Shown: positions 30,931-39,663, counted from the first letter of the stretch. The stretch is 43,042 bases of DNA from Acidobacteriota bacterium (GCA_002726085.1 PBRZ01000152.1:1-43042); one strand, 5' to 3'. A program made the numbers and translations. Notes: generated by a model not told the origin, from the sequence alone.

Positions 30931-31479
30931 ATGCATCGCACCGCGCCCGTCATCGCCGTCCTTGCCATCTGCCTAGCAGCCCAGGCACCGTCAGTCGCGG
31001 CCCAGACACCAAACTTCTCCGGAACCTGGGTCCTGAACGAGGGCGCGAGCCAAATCGTCGCAGAGGCTGGTTTTGGCGTGCTCGGGGCCGTTGGGACACC
31101 GGAGCGTCTGCACGTCACGCATGCGGCCAATGGCGACCTGGCGCTACAGAGCGAGTGGAACACCAGCGAAGCGCGGATCTACAGACCCGACAGTGAGACG
31201 GTCATTCCTGTCGGCCCAGACGACACGATGACGGTCGTGGCCCGTTGGGACGGAGCGACCCTGGTCGCCCAGGGCGGCCGAGCAACCGCCGGTGGCGGGT
31301 CGACCATCCTCGGCGTCCGACGAGCCGTTTCGATGAGCGCCGACGGCGGGACGCTGACAATCGAAGCGACCACGACCACGTCCGATGGCGACGCCACGAG
31401 CACGATGGTCTACAACAGACTGACGGACCTCGGCCCATGCGAGCAGTGGTCCGAGCCGTGCCAACCGCGACAACCATGA
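30931..31479 (+). CDS. Secreted hypothetical protein, lipocalin-like
   Basis: 182 residues. Signal peptide APVIAVLAICLAAQAPSVAA. The mature part begins TPNFSGTWVLNEGAS and continues as short beta-strands (TMTVVARWDGATLVAQGG, TLTIEATTTTSDG), like lipocalin-type proteins common in acidobacteria. GTGGAG lies about 6 nt before ATG 30931 and a TATAAT box 43 bases upstream. It overlaps the TPR gene by ATGA. A small-molecule binder is plausible, but no ligand is indicated. Confidence 0.75.
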   Translation: MHRTAPVIAVLAICLAAQAPSVAAQTPNFSGTWVLNEGASQIVAEAGFGVLGAVGTPERLHVTHAANGDLALQSEWNTSEARIYRPDSETVIPVGPDDTMTVVARWDGATLVAQGGRATAGGGSTILGVRRAVSMSADGGTLTIEATTTTSDGDATSTMVYNRLTDLGPCEQWSEPCQPRQP

Positions 31480-32183
31480 CCGGTAACGGTCGTCAGCGTC
31501 GGGCTCTGACGGCGACACACCGGGCTGTCCTGCTAGCCGGGCTCGTGGCGACCATCGTGGGTTGCCAGACTGAGAGCTGGGAACAATACATGGAGGCGGC
31601 CGCCTTCGCCTATCAGGACGGAAATTACCAGGAAGCGGAGCAGTGGTTTCTGGCGGCAGAACAGGTCGCCGCCGATTTCGAGTCGTTAGACCCGCGCCTG
31701 GCTCTGACGCTCGGGAACCTGGCGGACTTCTACCACGCCCTGGCCCGCGACAACGAGGCAGAGCCGCTCTACCTCGAAACGCTGGCGCTGCTCGAACGAA
31801 TAGATGGTCCGGACGCGCCTCGCGTCGCCCGCTTTGTCGTCGACCTCGCCACGTTCTACACCGTCCTCGGCCGCGTCGAGGAGGCGGAGCCGCTCTATCT
31901 GCGCGCACTCGAGACACTCGAGTGGGAGTTGGGGCCGTATCATTTCGACGTGCTCGTCGTCCGGACGGCGCTGGCCGGCCTCTACCTCCAGCAAACACGA
32001 TATACGGACGCGGAACCGCTCTACCGCGAAGTGCTCGCGATCCTGCTCGACACACCGGACCCAGACCAGGACCACCTTCTGACGGTGCTGGACGAGTATG
32101 CCGTGGTGCTGCGTGCGATCGGTCGCGAGGAGGACGCCGCGGCGCTCGACGCCCGCGCCCGCGCAGTGCGTGCCAGGCTATGA
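31476..32183 (+). CDS. TPR-repeat lipoprotein
   Basis: 235 residues. The signal ends at the lipobox ATIVGC, followed by QTES. Four or more TPR units follow with the A-x-x-L-Y-x-x-A-L spacing: EAEPLYLETLALLERI, EAEPLYLRALETLEWE, DAEPLYREVLAILLDT and DAAALDARARAV, as in kinesin-light-chain-type TPRs. It would scaffold proteins on the periplasmic side of the membrane. The ATG at 31476 overlaps the previous stop by 4 bases. Longer upstream frames are shadows. Confidence 0.82.
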   Translation: MTGNGRQRRALTATHRAVLLAGLVATIVGCQTESWEQYMEAAAFAYQDGNYQEAEQWFLAAEQVAADFESLDPRLALTLGNLADFYHALARDNEAEPLYLETLALLERIDGPDAPRVARFVVDLATFYTVLGRVEEAEPLYLRALETLEWELGPYHFDVLVVRTALAGLYLQQTRYTDAEPLYREVLAILLDTPDPDQDHLLTVLDEYAVVLRAIGREEDAAALDARARAVRARL

Positions 32184-32212
32184 CGGATGACTCTCTGGAG
32201 GCAGGAGACACA

Positions 32213-33268
32213 ATGAGGCAGTGGATCAGCCTGGCGGCTGCCGTCCTCGCGCTCGGGGGCTCGCTCGACGCGGCGACGGTCACGACGGTAATCGGCACAG
32301 GTGAATCGGGTCTCTCTGAGACGCAGGTCGCCAACCCCTACGGGGTCGTCGTAGGACCGGACGATGCGCTGTATTTTTGCGATCTGGACAACCAGCGGAT
32401 CCGGCGCCTCGACCTGGCCACCGGAAGCACGACGACGGTCGCCGGTAACGGCATCCGCGGCTACAGCGGCGACGGGGGCCCAGCCACCGCCGCCGCGTTG
32501 AACATGCCGCACGAGATCCAGTTCGACAGCGACGGGCACCTCTATATCGTCGAACGGGACAACCATGCGGTTCGGCGCGTCGACGCAGCCACGGGCATCA
32601 TCTCGACCGTCGCCGGGACCGGTGAGGCCGGTTTTTCTGGCGACGGCGGTCCCGCCACCGCCGCCGAGCTGCGCCAGCCCCACAGCATCGCGTTCGACCC
32701 GCAGGGCCGGCTGCTCATTTGCGACGTCGGCAATCACCGGATCCGCCGGGTGGACCCAACCACCGGGATCATCGAGACATGGGCCGGCACCGGGGCACGA
32801 GAGCCGACACCGGATGGCGCACCACTCGCCGGCACACCGCTAAACGGCCCACGCGCGATGGCACTCGACCCGGACGGCAACTTGTATCTGGCGTTGCGCG
32901 AAGGGAATGCGATTTATCGAATCGATCTGGGCACCGAGACGATCCACCACGTGGCCGGCACCGGCGAACCGGGCCACACCGGCGACGGCGGACCGGCCAC
33001 GCAAGCCACGCTGGGCGGACCCAAGGGACTGGCCTACGAAGACGGTCAGCTGTATATCGCCGACACGGAGAATCACGTTATCCGGATGATCGACATCGGG
33101 CGCGGTGTCATCTCCACGGTGCTGGGCGACGGGCAACGGGGAGACGGGCCGGAACCAGACCCGCAGCGTTGCCGACTTGCGCGACCGCATGGTGTTTTTG
33201 CTGGTGCCGCCGGCCTCTACGTCGGCGACAGCGAGGCGCACCGCATTCGGCTGCTGCGCAGGGAATGA
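32213..33268 (+). CDS. Secreted NHL-repeat beta-propeller protein
   Basis: 351 residues. Signal peptide SLAAAVLALGGSLDA. Five or six NHL repeats are nearly periodic: TVAGNGIRGYSGDGGPATAA, GHLYIVERDNHAVRRVD, TVAGTGEAGFSGDGGPATAA, LLICDVGNHRIRRVD and LYIADTENHVIRMID. The GDGGPATAA signature is typical of bacterial NHL proteins, probably binding glycans or proteins outside the cell. AGGAG lies 6 nt before ATG 32213; the 29-base gap to the TPR gene holds a short CAGGAG tract. Convergent with the TPR gene at 33283. Confidence 0.87.
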   Translation: MRQWISLAAAVLALGGSLDAATVTTVIGTGESGLSETQVANPYGVVVGPDDALYFCDLDNQRIRRLDLATGSTTTVAGNGIRGYSGDGGPATAAALNMPHEIQFDSDGHLYIVERDNHAVRRVDAATGIISTVAGTGEAGFSGDGGPATAAELRQPHSIAFDPQGRLLICDVGNHRIRRVDPTTGIIETWAGTGAREPTPDGAPLAGTPLNGPRAMALDPDGNLYLALREGNAIYRIDLGTETIHHVAGTGEPGHTGDGGPATQATLGGPKGLAYEDGQLYIADTENHVIRMIDIGRGVISTVLGDGQRGDGPEPDPQRCRLARPHGVFAGAAGLYVGDSEAHRIRLLRRE

Positions 33269-33282
33269 CTCGGGCCTAGCCG

Positions 33283-33921
33283 CTAGCGAGCGCCCGTCGT
33301 CGTTGTCACCAAGAGGTTGCGATGCACCACCGCGACCATGTGCATGTAACCGCCCACTGCAGCGAATCGATCGTCCGACGCCAGGAGGATCTCTTCAAGC
33401 GCCGCCACCGTCCGGCCAAGCGCCTCATGATAGAGACCGAGATACAGGTGGGCGTAGAAACGCGCTTGCGGCTGTCCGGCGGCGGCCGAGAGCACATCCT
33501 GCGGCATCATCCGCCCGGCGAACATCTCGTAGATCTCCCGCATCGGGCTGCGCGAATCGGGCCCGACCGGGAGGAGCGCCTCCAGGGCCGCCTCGGGAGA
33601 CTCGGCGCGCGAGACACACAGAAAGTGCCAGGCTGAGTTCTCGACGTCATTGGGGTTCACCGTCAGGTGAGATTCAAACTGACGCCGGCAGTCTTCGTAC
33701 CGCCCGGCGTAGTAGAGTGCGATCCCCCGTTGCCATAGCTGCGGCGCCCTGCCGGGCTGCGCCCTGGCCACCTGGTCGAACCCGACGACCGCCTCCTCGA
33801 CCCGTCCCACGCTGAAGTCGGCCACCGCCTGATCGAAAATCTCCGACGGTGTCTGCGCGCGCACGGCCACCGCGACCGGGAACAGGACGAACGCGCAGAG
33901 CAGCACCGTCATGACACGCAC
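33283..33921 (-). CDS. Exported TPR protein
   Basis: 212 residues. Signal VLLCAFVLFPVAVAVRA. TPR-like helices: SEIFDQAVADFSVGRVEEAV, PQLWQRGIALYYAGRYEDCR, ARFYAHLYLGLYHEALGRTV. GTG 33921 was preferred over ATG 33912 because AGAGG lies 7 nt before it. It lies 59 bases after the PQQ-like gene start of the same strand group and is probably cotranscribed with it. It may help assemble the partner propeller in the periplasm; inferred from pairing only. Confidence 0.75.
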   Translation of the reverse strand: MRVMTVLLCAFVLFPVAVAVRAQTPSEIFDQAVADFSVGRVEEAVVGFDQVARAQPGRAPQLWQRGIALYYAGRYEDCRRQFESHLTVNPNDVENSAWHFLCVSRAESPEAALEALLPVGPDSRSPMREIYEMFAGRMMPQDVLSAAAGQPQARFYAHLYLGLYHEALGRTVAALEEILLASDDRFAAVGGYMHMVAVVHRNLLVTTTTGAR

Positions 33922-33980
33922 AACACGACCTCTTGGTCGGCGATCACGACCGCACGGTCTACACATCGCGTGATGCCCCG

Positions 33981-35288
33981 TCACTCTGCGCCCAGGTCGA
34001 GGGCGACAATCTTCTCGCGGTCTCGCACGTAGAGGGTGGTGCCAACGAGCGTCGGCGCGCTCCAGGCGACGGTTTCGAACAGCGGCGCACGAGCCAGCAG
34101 GGTCATCCCGTCCGGTGTCAGGCGCGCCAACGCCAGATCGCCATCCTCGTCGACGATGATCGTCTTGCCGTCGGCGTGCAACAGAGTCGAGCGCGCGAAG
34201 CCGCGCTCCTGCCAGACCGTCTCGCCGGTCCGAATATCGACACCGGTCATGAACGCCGGACCGAAGGTGCCGTCGGTCCCGTAAACGTAGTTCCCGACAC
34301 GTATCGGATTCAGGAACATGAACTGGAGCTGCGGGTCGTACCAGAGCTCCTCGACCCGTGTCGTGTCACCGACGCGGGTCAGCTGGAGCGCACGGCTGCC
34401 GGTCTTGTAGCCGGACGACACGAAGATGATGTGGTCGTCCCCCCACAGCGGCACCATGAAATTGAAGTCGTTCCCTGGATCGTGCGGATGGGTCCACAGG
34501 AGGCGTCCGGTGACCGGGTCGAGCCCGTTGAGGGTACCCCCGGCCAGGATTACCAGCTGGTCCTGGCCATCGAGATCGATGACGAGCGGCGGCGCTTCCG
34601 AAATCAGGAAGTCTCCGCTCCTCCACACCACAGCGCCATCGCTCTGGCGGAACGCCATTACCGACTGCCCCGGCCCACCCACCGAGCAGATGATGGTGTC
34701 GCGGTAGGCGACCGGGCTGCACCCGTAGCCTGCCTTTATCCGCGGCCGGACCAGCAACGGGGGTGCGCCGAAGTCTGCCACCAGATCGTGCGACCAGAGC
34801 AGCTCACCGGTATCGGCCGCAAAAGCGTGGAGCTGCTTGTTCGTGCCCGTCGCGAACAACCGGTCGCCGACCAGCAGCGGTGTAGAGTGTGGTCCCGACC
34901 CAAAGCTCGTATCCTCGAGCCGGGACGGGTATGTGTATTCCCAGATCGTCTCGCCGGTCGACGCGTCCAGGGCAATCACCGCCTCCTCGGCCTCCCACGG
35001 CCCCTGCCGACCGCGACCGTTGCCGACCCGGTACAAGGTAAAGAGCTTGCCATCTGAGGCGAGAATCGACGAGTGTCCCGTGCCCAGCGGCCGGCTCCAC
35101 AGCACCGGCGGCCCATCCTCGCGCCAGCTCTCTGCGAGGCCACGGGCGTCGACGATGAAGTTGCGGTCCGGACCACCCCACTGTCGCCAATCTGCACCGG
35201 ATCGCTCCTGGGCGACGCCCCCAACCGACAGCACCACCATGAAGCCCGCCAACAACAGCGGTCCGACCAAAAGCCGTGTCCTCACCAT
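33981..35288 (-). CDS. PQQ-like beta-propeller protein, exported
   Basis: 435 residues with a signal peptide (LLVGPLLLAGFMVVLSVGGVA). Repeats include WRQWGGPDRNFIVD, ALDASTGETIWEYTYP, AADTGELLWSHDL, DPVTGRLLWTHP and DIRTGETVWQER. It is the same family as the protein at 7135 but well diverged; no quinone-pocket or heme residues are obvious. AAGG lies 7 nt before ATG 35288. It leads a two-gene unit with the TPR protein. Probably a binding or assembly protein rather than a dehydrogenase. Confidence 0.84.
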   Translation of the reverse strand: MVRTRLLVGPLLLAGFMVVLSVGGVAQERSGADWRQWGGPDRNFIVDARGLAESWREDGPPVLWSRPLGTGHSSILASDGKLFTLYRVGNGRGRQGPWEAEEAVIALDASTGETIWEYTYPSRLEDTSFGSGPHSTPLLVGDRLFATGTNKQLHAFAADTGELLWSHDLVADFGAPPLLVRPRIKAGYGCSPVAYRDTIICSVGGPGQSVMAFRQSDGAVVWRSGDFLISEAPPLVIDLDGQDQLVILAGGTLNGLDPVTGRLLWTHPHDPGNDFNFMVPLWGDDHIIFVSSGYKTGSRALQLTRVGDTTRVEELWYDPQLQFMFLNPIRVGNYVYGTDGTFGPAFMTGVDIRTGETVWQERGFARSTLLHADGKTIIVDEDGDLALARLTPDGMTLLARAPLFETVAWSAPTLVGTTLYVRDREKIVALDLGAE

Positions 35289-35365
35289 GCTCGTACCTTC
35301 AACGCCAAACCGGGCGAATCCTGTTCGTGGCACCATATGGGCTCACACCCCTAATTCACCAGGCT

Positions 35366-36175
35366 CTACGATATGCTCAACAGCTCGATATCGAAAACAA
35401 GCGTCGCGCCCGGCAGAATCACAGTATTGGGAGACCCGCTCGAACCGAATGCGAGCTCGGGCGGGATGATGAGGCGCCGTTGGCCACCCACGCGCATACC
35501 GAGGAGGCCCTGATCCCAGCCGTCAATGACGCCACCGGCGCCGATCAAGACCGTCGACGGGCTGCCGCTCGTCGACTCGAACTGCGTACCCTTGTTGTCG
35601 GGCTTGGTCGGGTTGTAGAGCCATCCCGTGAACTCCACCGACAACGTGTTGCCGCTGACCACCTCGGCCCCTGTTCCGACGACGAGGTCGATGATGGTGA
35701 ACGCCGGGGCCTCGTCAACACGCAGCAACTCAATATCGAACACGAGAGACGCATTCGCCGGAACACCGGTCGGCCCAAGCGTGCCGAAACCGTGGGTGGG
35801 TGGAAGAACGAGACGCCGCTCGCCCCCCACACGCATTCCGACCAATCCCAGATCCCACCCCGGAATCACCTGTCCCACACCCAGCACGATCGTGATAGGG
35901 GTCCCTTCCGTCGTTTCGAACTGCGTGCCCTTGTTGTCGGGCAGCGTATCGTCATACAACCATCCCGTGAATTCAACGGTCAGGAAATTTCCGTTCGCGG
36001 CCGCAATACCGGCGCCGACAAGCAGGTCCGTGATGGTGAAATCCGGAATCGAGGCCGGGTCCGTGGTATCGGTCGGTGCAGTCGGGTTATTGGAGCCCCC
36101 GCACCCCGTCAGCAATGCCCCCGCTAACAGCAGGACTCCGACGGCGACGACAGCAGATTCTCTTGGCGGATTCAT
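35366..36175 (-). CDS. Tandem-FKBP lipoprotein (peptidyl-prolyl isomerase-like)
   Basis: 269 residues. Lipobox LLTGC, then a Thr/Pro/Asp linker. Two FKBP domains (about 50-160 and 161-269) share VEFTGWLY, then DNKGTQFE, and GxGxVIxGWDxGLxGMRVGG. Each has Phe for the Tyr of VHYTG, Glu for Asp in GxxFDSS and Phe for the late Tyr, so isomerase activity may be reduced. It anchors in a membrane facing the periplasm as a foldase or binder. A TATAAT box lies about 46 bases before ATG 36175. Diverges from the gene at 36365. Confidence 0.85.
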   Translation of the reverse strand: MNPPRESAVVAVGVLLLAGALLTGCGGSNNPTAPTDTTDPASIPDFTITDLLVGAGIAAANGNFLTVEFTGWLYDDTLPDNKGTQFETTEGTPITIVLGVGQVIPGWDLGLVGMRVGGERRLVLPPTHGFGTLGPTGVPANASLVFDIELLRVDEAPAFTIIDLVVGTGAEVVSGNTLSVEFTGWLYNPTKPDNKGTQFESTSGSPSTVLIGAGGVIDGWDQGLLGMRVGGQRRLIIPPELAFGSSGSPNTVILPGATLVFDIELLSIS

Positions 36176-36220
36176 GCAGTTCCGGTCTTTCCTGTCAGAA
36201 GGCTGGCGAAGGCAGAGAAC

Positions 36221-36226
36221 ATTATA
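36221..36226 (-). promoter_or_regulatory. Likely -10 box for the tandem-FKBP gene
   Basis: TATAAT on the minus strand, in GTTGCGTATAATG, giving a predicted 5-prime leader of about 40 nt. No clear -35 sequence. Confidence 0.42.
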
Positions 36227-36269
36227 CGCAACAGTCGGTCGGCACTGGGCCACGGGCCGGGTCACCGGC

Positions 36270-36275
36270 TATAAT
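36270..36275 (+). promoter_or_regulatory. Likely -10 box for the DUF1554-like gene
   Basis: TATAAT followed by CTC, in GGCTATAATCTCC. It would give a leader of about 80 nt. It faces away from the FKBP promoter 45 bases off and repeats the TATAATCTC seen at 30883. Confidence 0.4.
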
Positions 36276-36364
36276 CTCCCTCATAGAAACGATAGTTACG
36301 AGAGATGCGCGACAACTCGCCCCGACCATCCTGTGCACGGGGAACACGACAAGGAGAACGTAGA

Positions 36365-37006
36365 ATGAGAATCTTGCAGCTGCTCTGCGCCGCAACCCTG
36401 CTCTGTCTGCTGAGCGCCTCGCCGGCGCTCGCCCAGGCCTCCGACATGACGTTCTTCCTGACCAGCGTCGGCTCCGGCAGCGGCGCCGACCTGGGCGCGC
36501 TGGCCGGCGCCGATGCGCATTGCCAGTCACTGGCGGCGGCGGTCGGCGGGGGCAACAAGACGTGGCGTGCCTATCTCAGCACCACCGGCTCAGGCGGCGT
36601 CAACGCCCGCGACCGCATTGGCTCTGGTCCGTGGCAGAACGTTGCGGGTGTCGTCGTCGCGCGAGACCTCGACCAGCTCCACTACGAGAACAACCTGACC
36701 AAGGAAACGGTGCTCAACGAGAAGGGTGAGATGACCAATGGGCGCGGCGACGACCCGAACCAGCACGACATCCTGACCGGCTCCAATCTCGACGGGACCG
36801 CCTCGTCAGACACGGACGCGTGCAGCAACTGGACCTCGAGCGCCGACGGCGGCACCGGAAGCGCCATGGTCGGACACTTCGACCGCACCGGCGGCGGCGC
36901 AAACCCGAACTCCTGGAACTCGGCGCATGGTTCGCGCGGATGCAGCCAGGCCAATCTGATCGCGACCGGCGGCAACGGATACTTCTACTGTTTCGCTGCC
37001 AACTGA
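36365..37006 (+). CDS. Secreted DUF1554-like (lectin-fold) protein
   Basis: 213 residues. Signal peptide LLCAATLLCLLSASPALA. The mature protein opens DMTFFLTSVGSGSGADLGAL, then AGADAHCQSLAAAVGGGNKT, WRAYLST and NARDRIGSGPW, and ends GCSQANLIATGGNGYFYCFA. This is the pattern of DUF1554/endostatin-lectin-like domains, with conserved cysteines likely paired. AAGGAG lies 8 nt before ATG 36365. Probably extracellular carbohydrate or protein binding; unproven. Followed by a strong hairpin. Confidence 0.75.
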   Translation: MRILQLLCAATLLCLLSASPALAQASDMTFFLTSVGSGSGADLGALAGADAHCQSLAAAVGGGNKTWRAYLSTTGSGGVNARDRIGSGPWQNVAGVVVARDLDQLHYENNLTKETVLNEKGEMTNGRGDDPNQHDILTGSNLDGTASSDTDACSNWTSSADGGTGSAMVGHFDRTGGGANPNSWNSAHGSRGCSQANLIATGGNGYFYCFAAN

Positions 37007-37027
37007 GCTCGCTGGGCGCCTCTCGAG

Positions 37028-37064
37028 GCTCGTGGTGAAAGTCTGACGCACTTTCACCACGAGC
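37028..37064 (+). terminator. Perfect 15-bp hairpin after the DUF1554-like gene
   Basis: GCTCGTGGTGAAAGT at 37028-37042 pairs fully with 37050-37064 across the 7-base loop CTGACGC, 22 bases past the stop codon. No T-tract follows, so it is terminator-like rather than a classic intrinsic terminator; it could also be an operator. Confidence 0.55.
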
Positions 37065-37153
37065 TGCTGCACGAGAGCGCTGCGAGGCAGGGTGACGACG
37101 CTGACCAGGGCGCGAGGTCACGGCCCTGCTGCAGGGTTTCCGAGTACTCCTGA

Positions 37154-39145
37154 ATGTCTCGACCTCAGCGCGACCGGCCGCGGCCAGAGGGCTCCAGCGG
37201 TTCGATGGAATCGGCGCGCGGTCCGCTCCGCTTTGTGCCGGCGGCCGTGCTGCTACTCGCCTCGGCCGGACTCGGGGTCGCCTTGGCGACCACCGGAGCC
37301 CGTGACGTCCCCGAATCGGAAATCGACACCCGGCCCATCCAAGTGGACGGCGACGGGTATGTCTCCTCCGACACCTGCAAGGCCTGTCACCCCGCAGAGT
37401 ACGACAGTTGGTTTGGGTCGTTTCACCGCACGATGACCCAGGTCGCCACACCGGAGACGGTGCGTGCCGATTTCGACCGGGTACGCGTCGAGAACACCCA
37501 TGGACAACCGATGTTACTCGAACGCGACGGAGACGAGTACTGGGCGGAATTTGACGACCCGGGGTGGGAAGGAGCCGAATCTGACCGTCCCCGTATCACG
37601 AGACGGGTGGTGATGATCACCGGGTCTCATCACCAGAACATCTACTGGTACGAAACGGGGCACGACCGCGGATTGAACGTACTCCCGAGCGTGTATCTCA
37701 TCGAAGAGCAGCGGTGGGCCTCGCGTAGCGCCGTCGTGCTGCACCCGCCCCAGCAGTCGCTCGCCATGTTGAACGGGCACTGGAACGCGATCTGCATCGT
37801 GTGTCACACCACCCAGGGCAAGACGGCGTTCGACACGCCCTACCGGTCCGAAGCGTTCGAGCTGCAGACGATCGACACGACCGTGGCGGAGTTCGGCATC
37901 GCCTGCGAGTCCTGTCATGGACCGGCCGAGGCCCATATCGCCGCAAACCGGAATCCCCTCCGTCGCTATGGCCTCCACCTCGCTGGAGACGACGACCCCA
38001 CCATCGTGCAACCGAGCCTCCTCGACCCCCGGCGCTCGTCACAGGTGTGCGGGCAATGCCACAGCGTCTGGGAGTTCTATGACGCGGCAGACGAACGCCA
38101 CGCCAACAGTGCCGGGCTGCCATATCGACCGGGAGACGAGCTGCGGGACACACGCTTTATCGCGCAGCCCTCGGTGGATAGGAGCTCGACAGAGATCCGC
38201 ACTTTGGTGAATGACGACCCGGACTTCGTGCGCGGCTCCTTTTGGCCTGACGGCATGGTCCGGGTGTCTGGACGAGAATACAACGGCCTGATCGACTCTC
38301 CCTGCTTCCGCGATGCCACCGAACCTGACCACACGCTGACCTGCTTTTCATGTCACACGCTGCACAAGACCGCCGAGGACCCACGACCGGTGTCGGAGTG
38401 GGCCGACACGCACCAGGTGTCGACCGACATGGCGGGCAACGACGCCTGTCTGCAGTGTCACGAGCCGATGCGGGGCGACGTCACGGCCCACACGCGGCAT
38501 CCGGCGGAGTCGTCCGGCAGCAGCTGCTACAACTGCCACATGCCCTACACCGCATACGGGCTCCTCAAGACGGAGCGGAGTCACACCATCAGCAGCCCGA
38601 CCGCCACCGAAACGGCCGAGCTCGGCCGCCCGAATGCCTGCAACCTCTGTCATCTCGACAGAACCGTGGGTTGGACCGCCGACAAGCTGCACGACTGGTA
38701 TGGCACACCGGTGCCAGAGCTGGGCGGTGCGAACCGCACCGTTGCGGCTTCGCTGCTCTGGATACTGAGCGGTGACGCCGGTCTGCGCGCGCTCACCGCT
38801 CAGAGCATGGGGTGGGCGCCGGCGCAGGAGGCCTCCGGCACCAGCTGGATGGTGCCGCATCTGGGCGAGGCGCTTGGCGACCGCTACGACGCCGTGCGGT
38901 TCATCGCCGCGCGGTCGCTACGGAGCCTCCCTGGGTACGCCGACATGGCGTATGACTTCGACGGCCCAGAACAGGACCGGGTCGACGTGGCCGTGCGGGT
39001 ACTGAGTGCATGGCGGGCCAGTCCGGCCTCGCGGCAACGGCGCGACGCCGAGCTTCTCGTCGATGCCGACGGCGAGCTCCGGGTCGACGCCATGCGACAG
39101 CTCTTCGACCAGCGCGACAGGCGCCCGCTGTTCCTCAGGGAATGA
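37154..39145 (+). CDS. Octaheme cytochrome c protein
   Basis: 663 residues. A membrane or signal helix at 26-45, then eight CxxCH heme sites: CKACH 75, CIVCH 214, CESCH 251, CGQCH 299, CFSCH 397, CLQCH 432, CYNCH 458 and CNLCH 496. The C-terminal 140 residues are heme-free and helical, HEAT-like (AVRFIAARSLRSLPGYADM). This matches multiheme proteins of the cytochrome c554/NrfA-like group carrying extra repeats. It is a periplasmic electron-transfer or reductase protein; the substrate is unknown. ATG 37154 lacks a good ribosome site; ATG 37205 is an alternative. Coupled to 39142 by overlap. Confidence 0.87.
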   Translation: MSRPQRDRPRPEGSSGSMESARGPLRFVPAAVLLLASAGLGVALATTGARDVPESEIDTRPIQVDGDGYVSSDTCKACHPAEYDSWFGSFHRTMTQVATPETVRADFDRVRVENTHGQPMLLERDGDEYWAEFDDPGWEGAESDRPRITRRVVMITGSHHQNIYWYETGHDRGLNVLPSVYLIEEQRWASRSAVVLHPPQQSLAMLNGHWNAICIVCHTTQGKTAFDTPYRSEAFELQTIDTTVAEFGIACESCHGPAEAHIAANRNPLRRYGLHLAGDDDPTIVQPSLLDPRRSSQVCGQCHSVWEFYDAADERHANSAGLPYRPGDELRDTRFIAQPSVDRSSTEIRTLVNDDPDFVRGSFWPDGMVRVSGREYNGLIDSPCFRDATEPDHTLTCFSCHTLHKTAEDPRPVSEWADTHQVSTDMAGNDACLQCHEPMRGDVTAHTRHPAESSGSSCYNCHMPYTAYGLLKTERSHTISSPTATETAELGRPNACNLCHLDRTVGWTADKLHDWYGTPVPELGGANRTVAASLLWILSGDAGLRALTAQSMGWAPAQEASGTSWMVPHLGEALGDRYDAVRFIAARSLRSLPGYADMAYDFDGPEQDRVDVAVRVLSAWRASPASRQRRDAELLVDADGELRVDAMRQLFDQRDRRPLFLRE

Positions 39146-39636
39146 TGGCTCGAGACACCGACCCCGCCGTGGATTACGCCAGGCGCCACCTGCGTGTCGG
39201 CTGGTGGTCTCTGGTGGGCTTTCTCATCCTCGGCTTCGTGCTCGAGGTGCTGCACGGGTTCAAGATCGGCCTGTACCTCGACGTGTCGAACGAGACCCGG
39301 CGCCTCATGTGGACGCTGGCCCACGCCCACGGGGCGCTGCTGGGTTTGGTCCACGTCCTCTACGCGCTGTGTCTTCGTCTGTTCCCGGGTGTGGCCGCCG
39401 GCTCTCAGAAGCCGGTCTCCTCGAGCCTCATCGGTGCCTCGGTCCTGCTGCCGGGCGGCTTCTTCCTCGGCGGCGTCGGCTTCTACGCTGGGGACCCGGG
39501 TCTGGGCATTCTGGCGGCGCCGGTGGGCGCCACGCTGCTGATAATTGCCGTGTTTCTGATCGCGCGGGCGACCGCCTCACCAGACAGCAGGCAGGAGCAA
39601 CCGGAGGGCCACGGGGGCAGTGGCAGGAGGCGTTAG
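39142..39636 (+). CDS. Four-helix membrane protein coupled to the octaheme cytochrome
   Basis: 164 residues with four transmembrane segments (WWSLVGFLILGFVLEVLHGF, WTLAHAHGALLGLVHVLYAL, VLLPGGFFLGGVGFYAG, GATLLIIAVFLIARA). Histidines H38 and those in LAHAHG and LVHV could bind heme or metal and give the cytochrome a quinol-side membrane partner; this is inference. ATGATG overlaps the cytochrome stop, so translation is coupled; M1 may be 39142 or 39145. The C-terminal tail is polar and Gly/Arg-rich. Family not identified. Confidence 0.75.
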   Translation: MMARDTDPAVDYARRHLRVGWWSLVGFLILGFVLEVLHGFKIGLYLDVSNETRRLMWTLAHAHGALLGLVHVLYALCLRLFPGVAAGSQKPVSSSLIGASVLLPGGFFLGGVGFYAGDPGLGILAAPVGATLLIIAVFLIARATASPDSRQEQPEGHGGSGRRR

Positions 39637-39663
39637 CAGGGCGCCCAAAATGACAAGATGAGC

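Noticed and set aside
31643-32212. Extension that would fuse a frame over the TPR gene to the NHL protein
   Set aside because: Out of frame with the real TPR gene; the NHL signal peptide and ribosome site at 32213 mark the true start.
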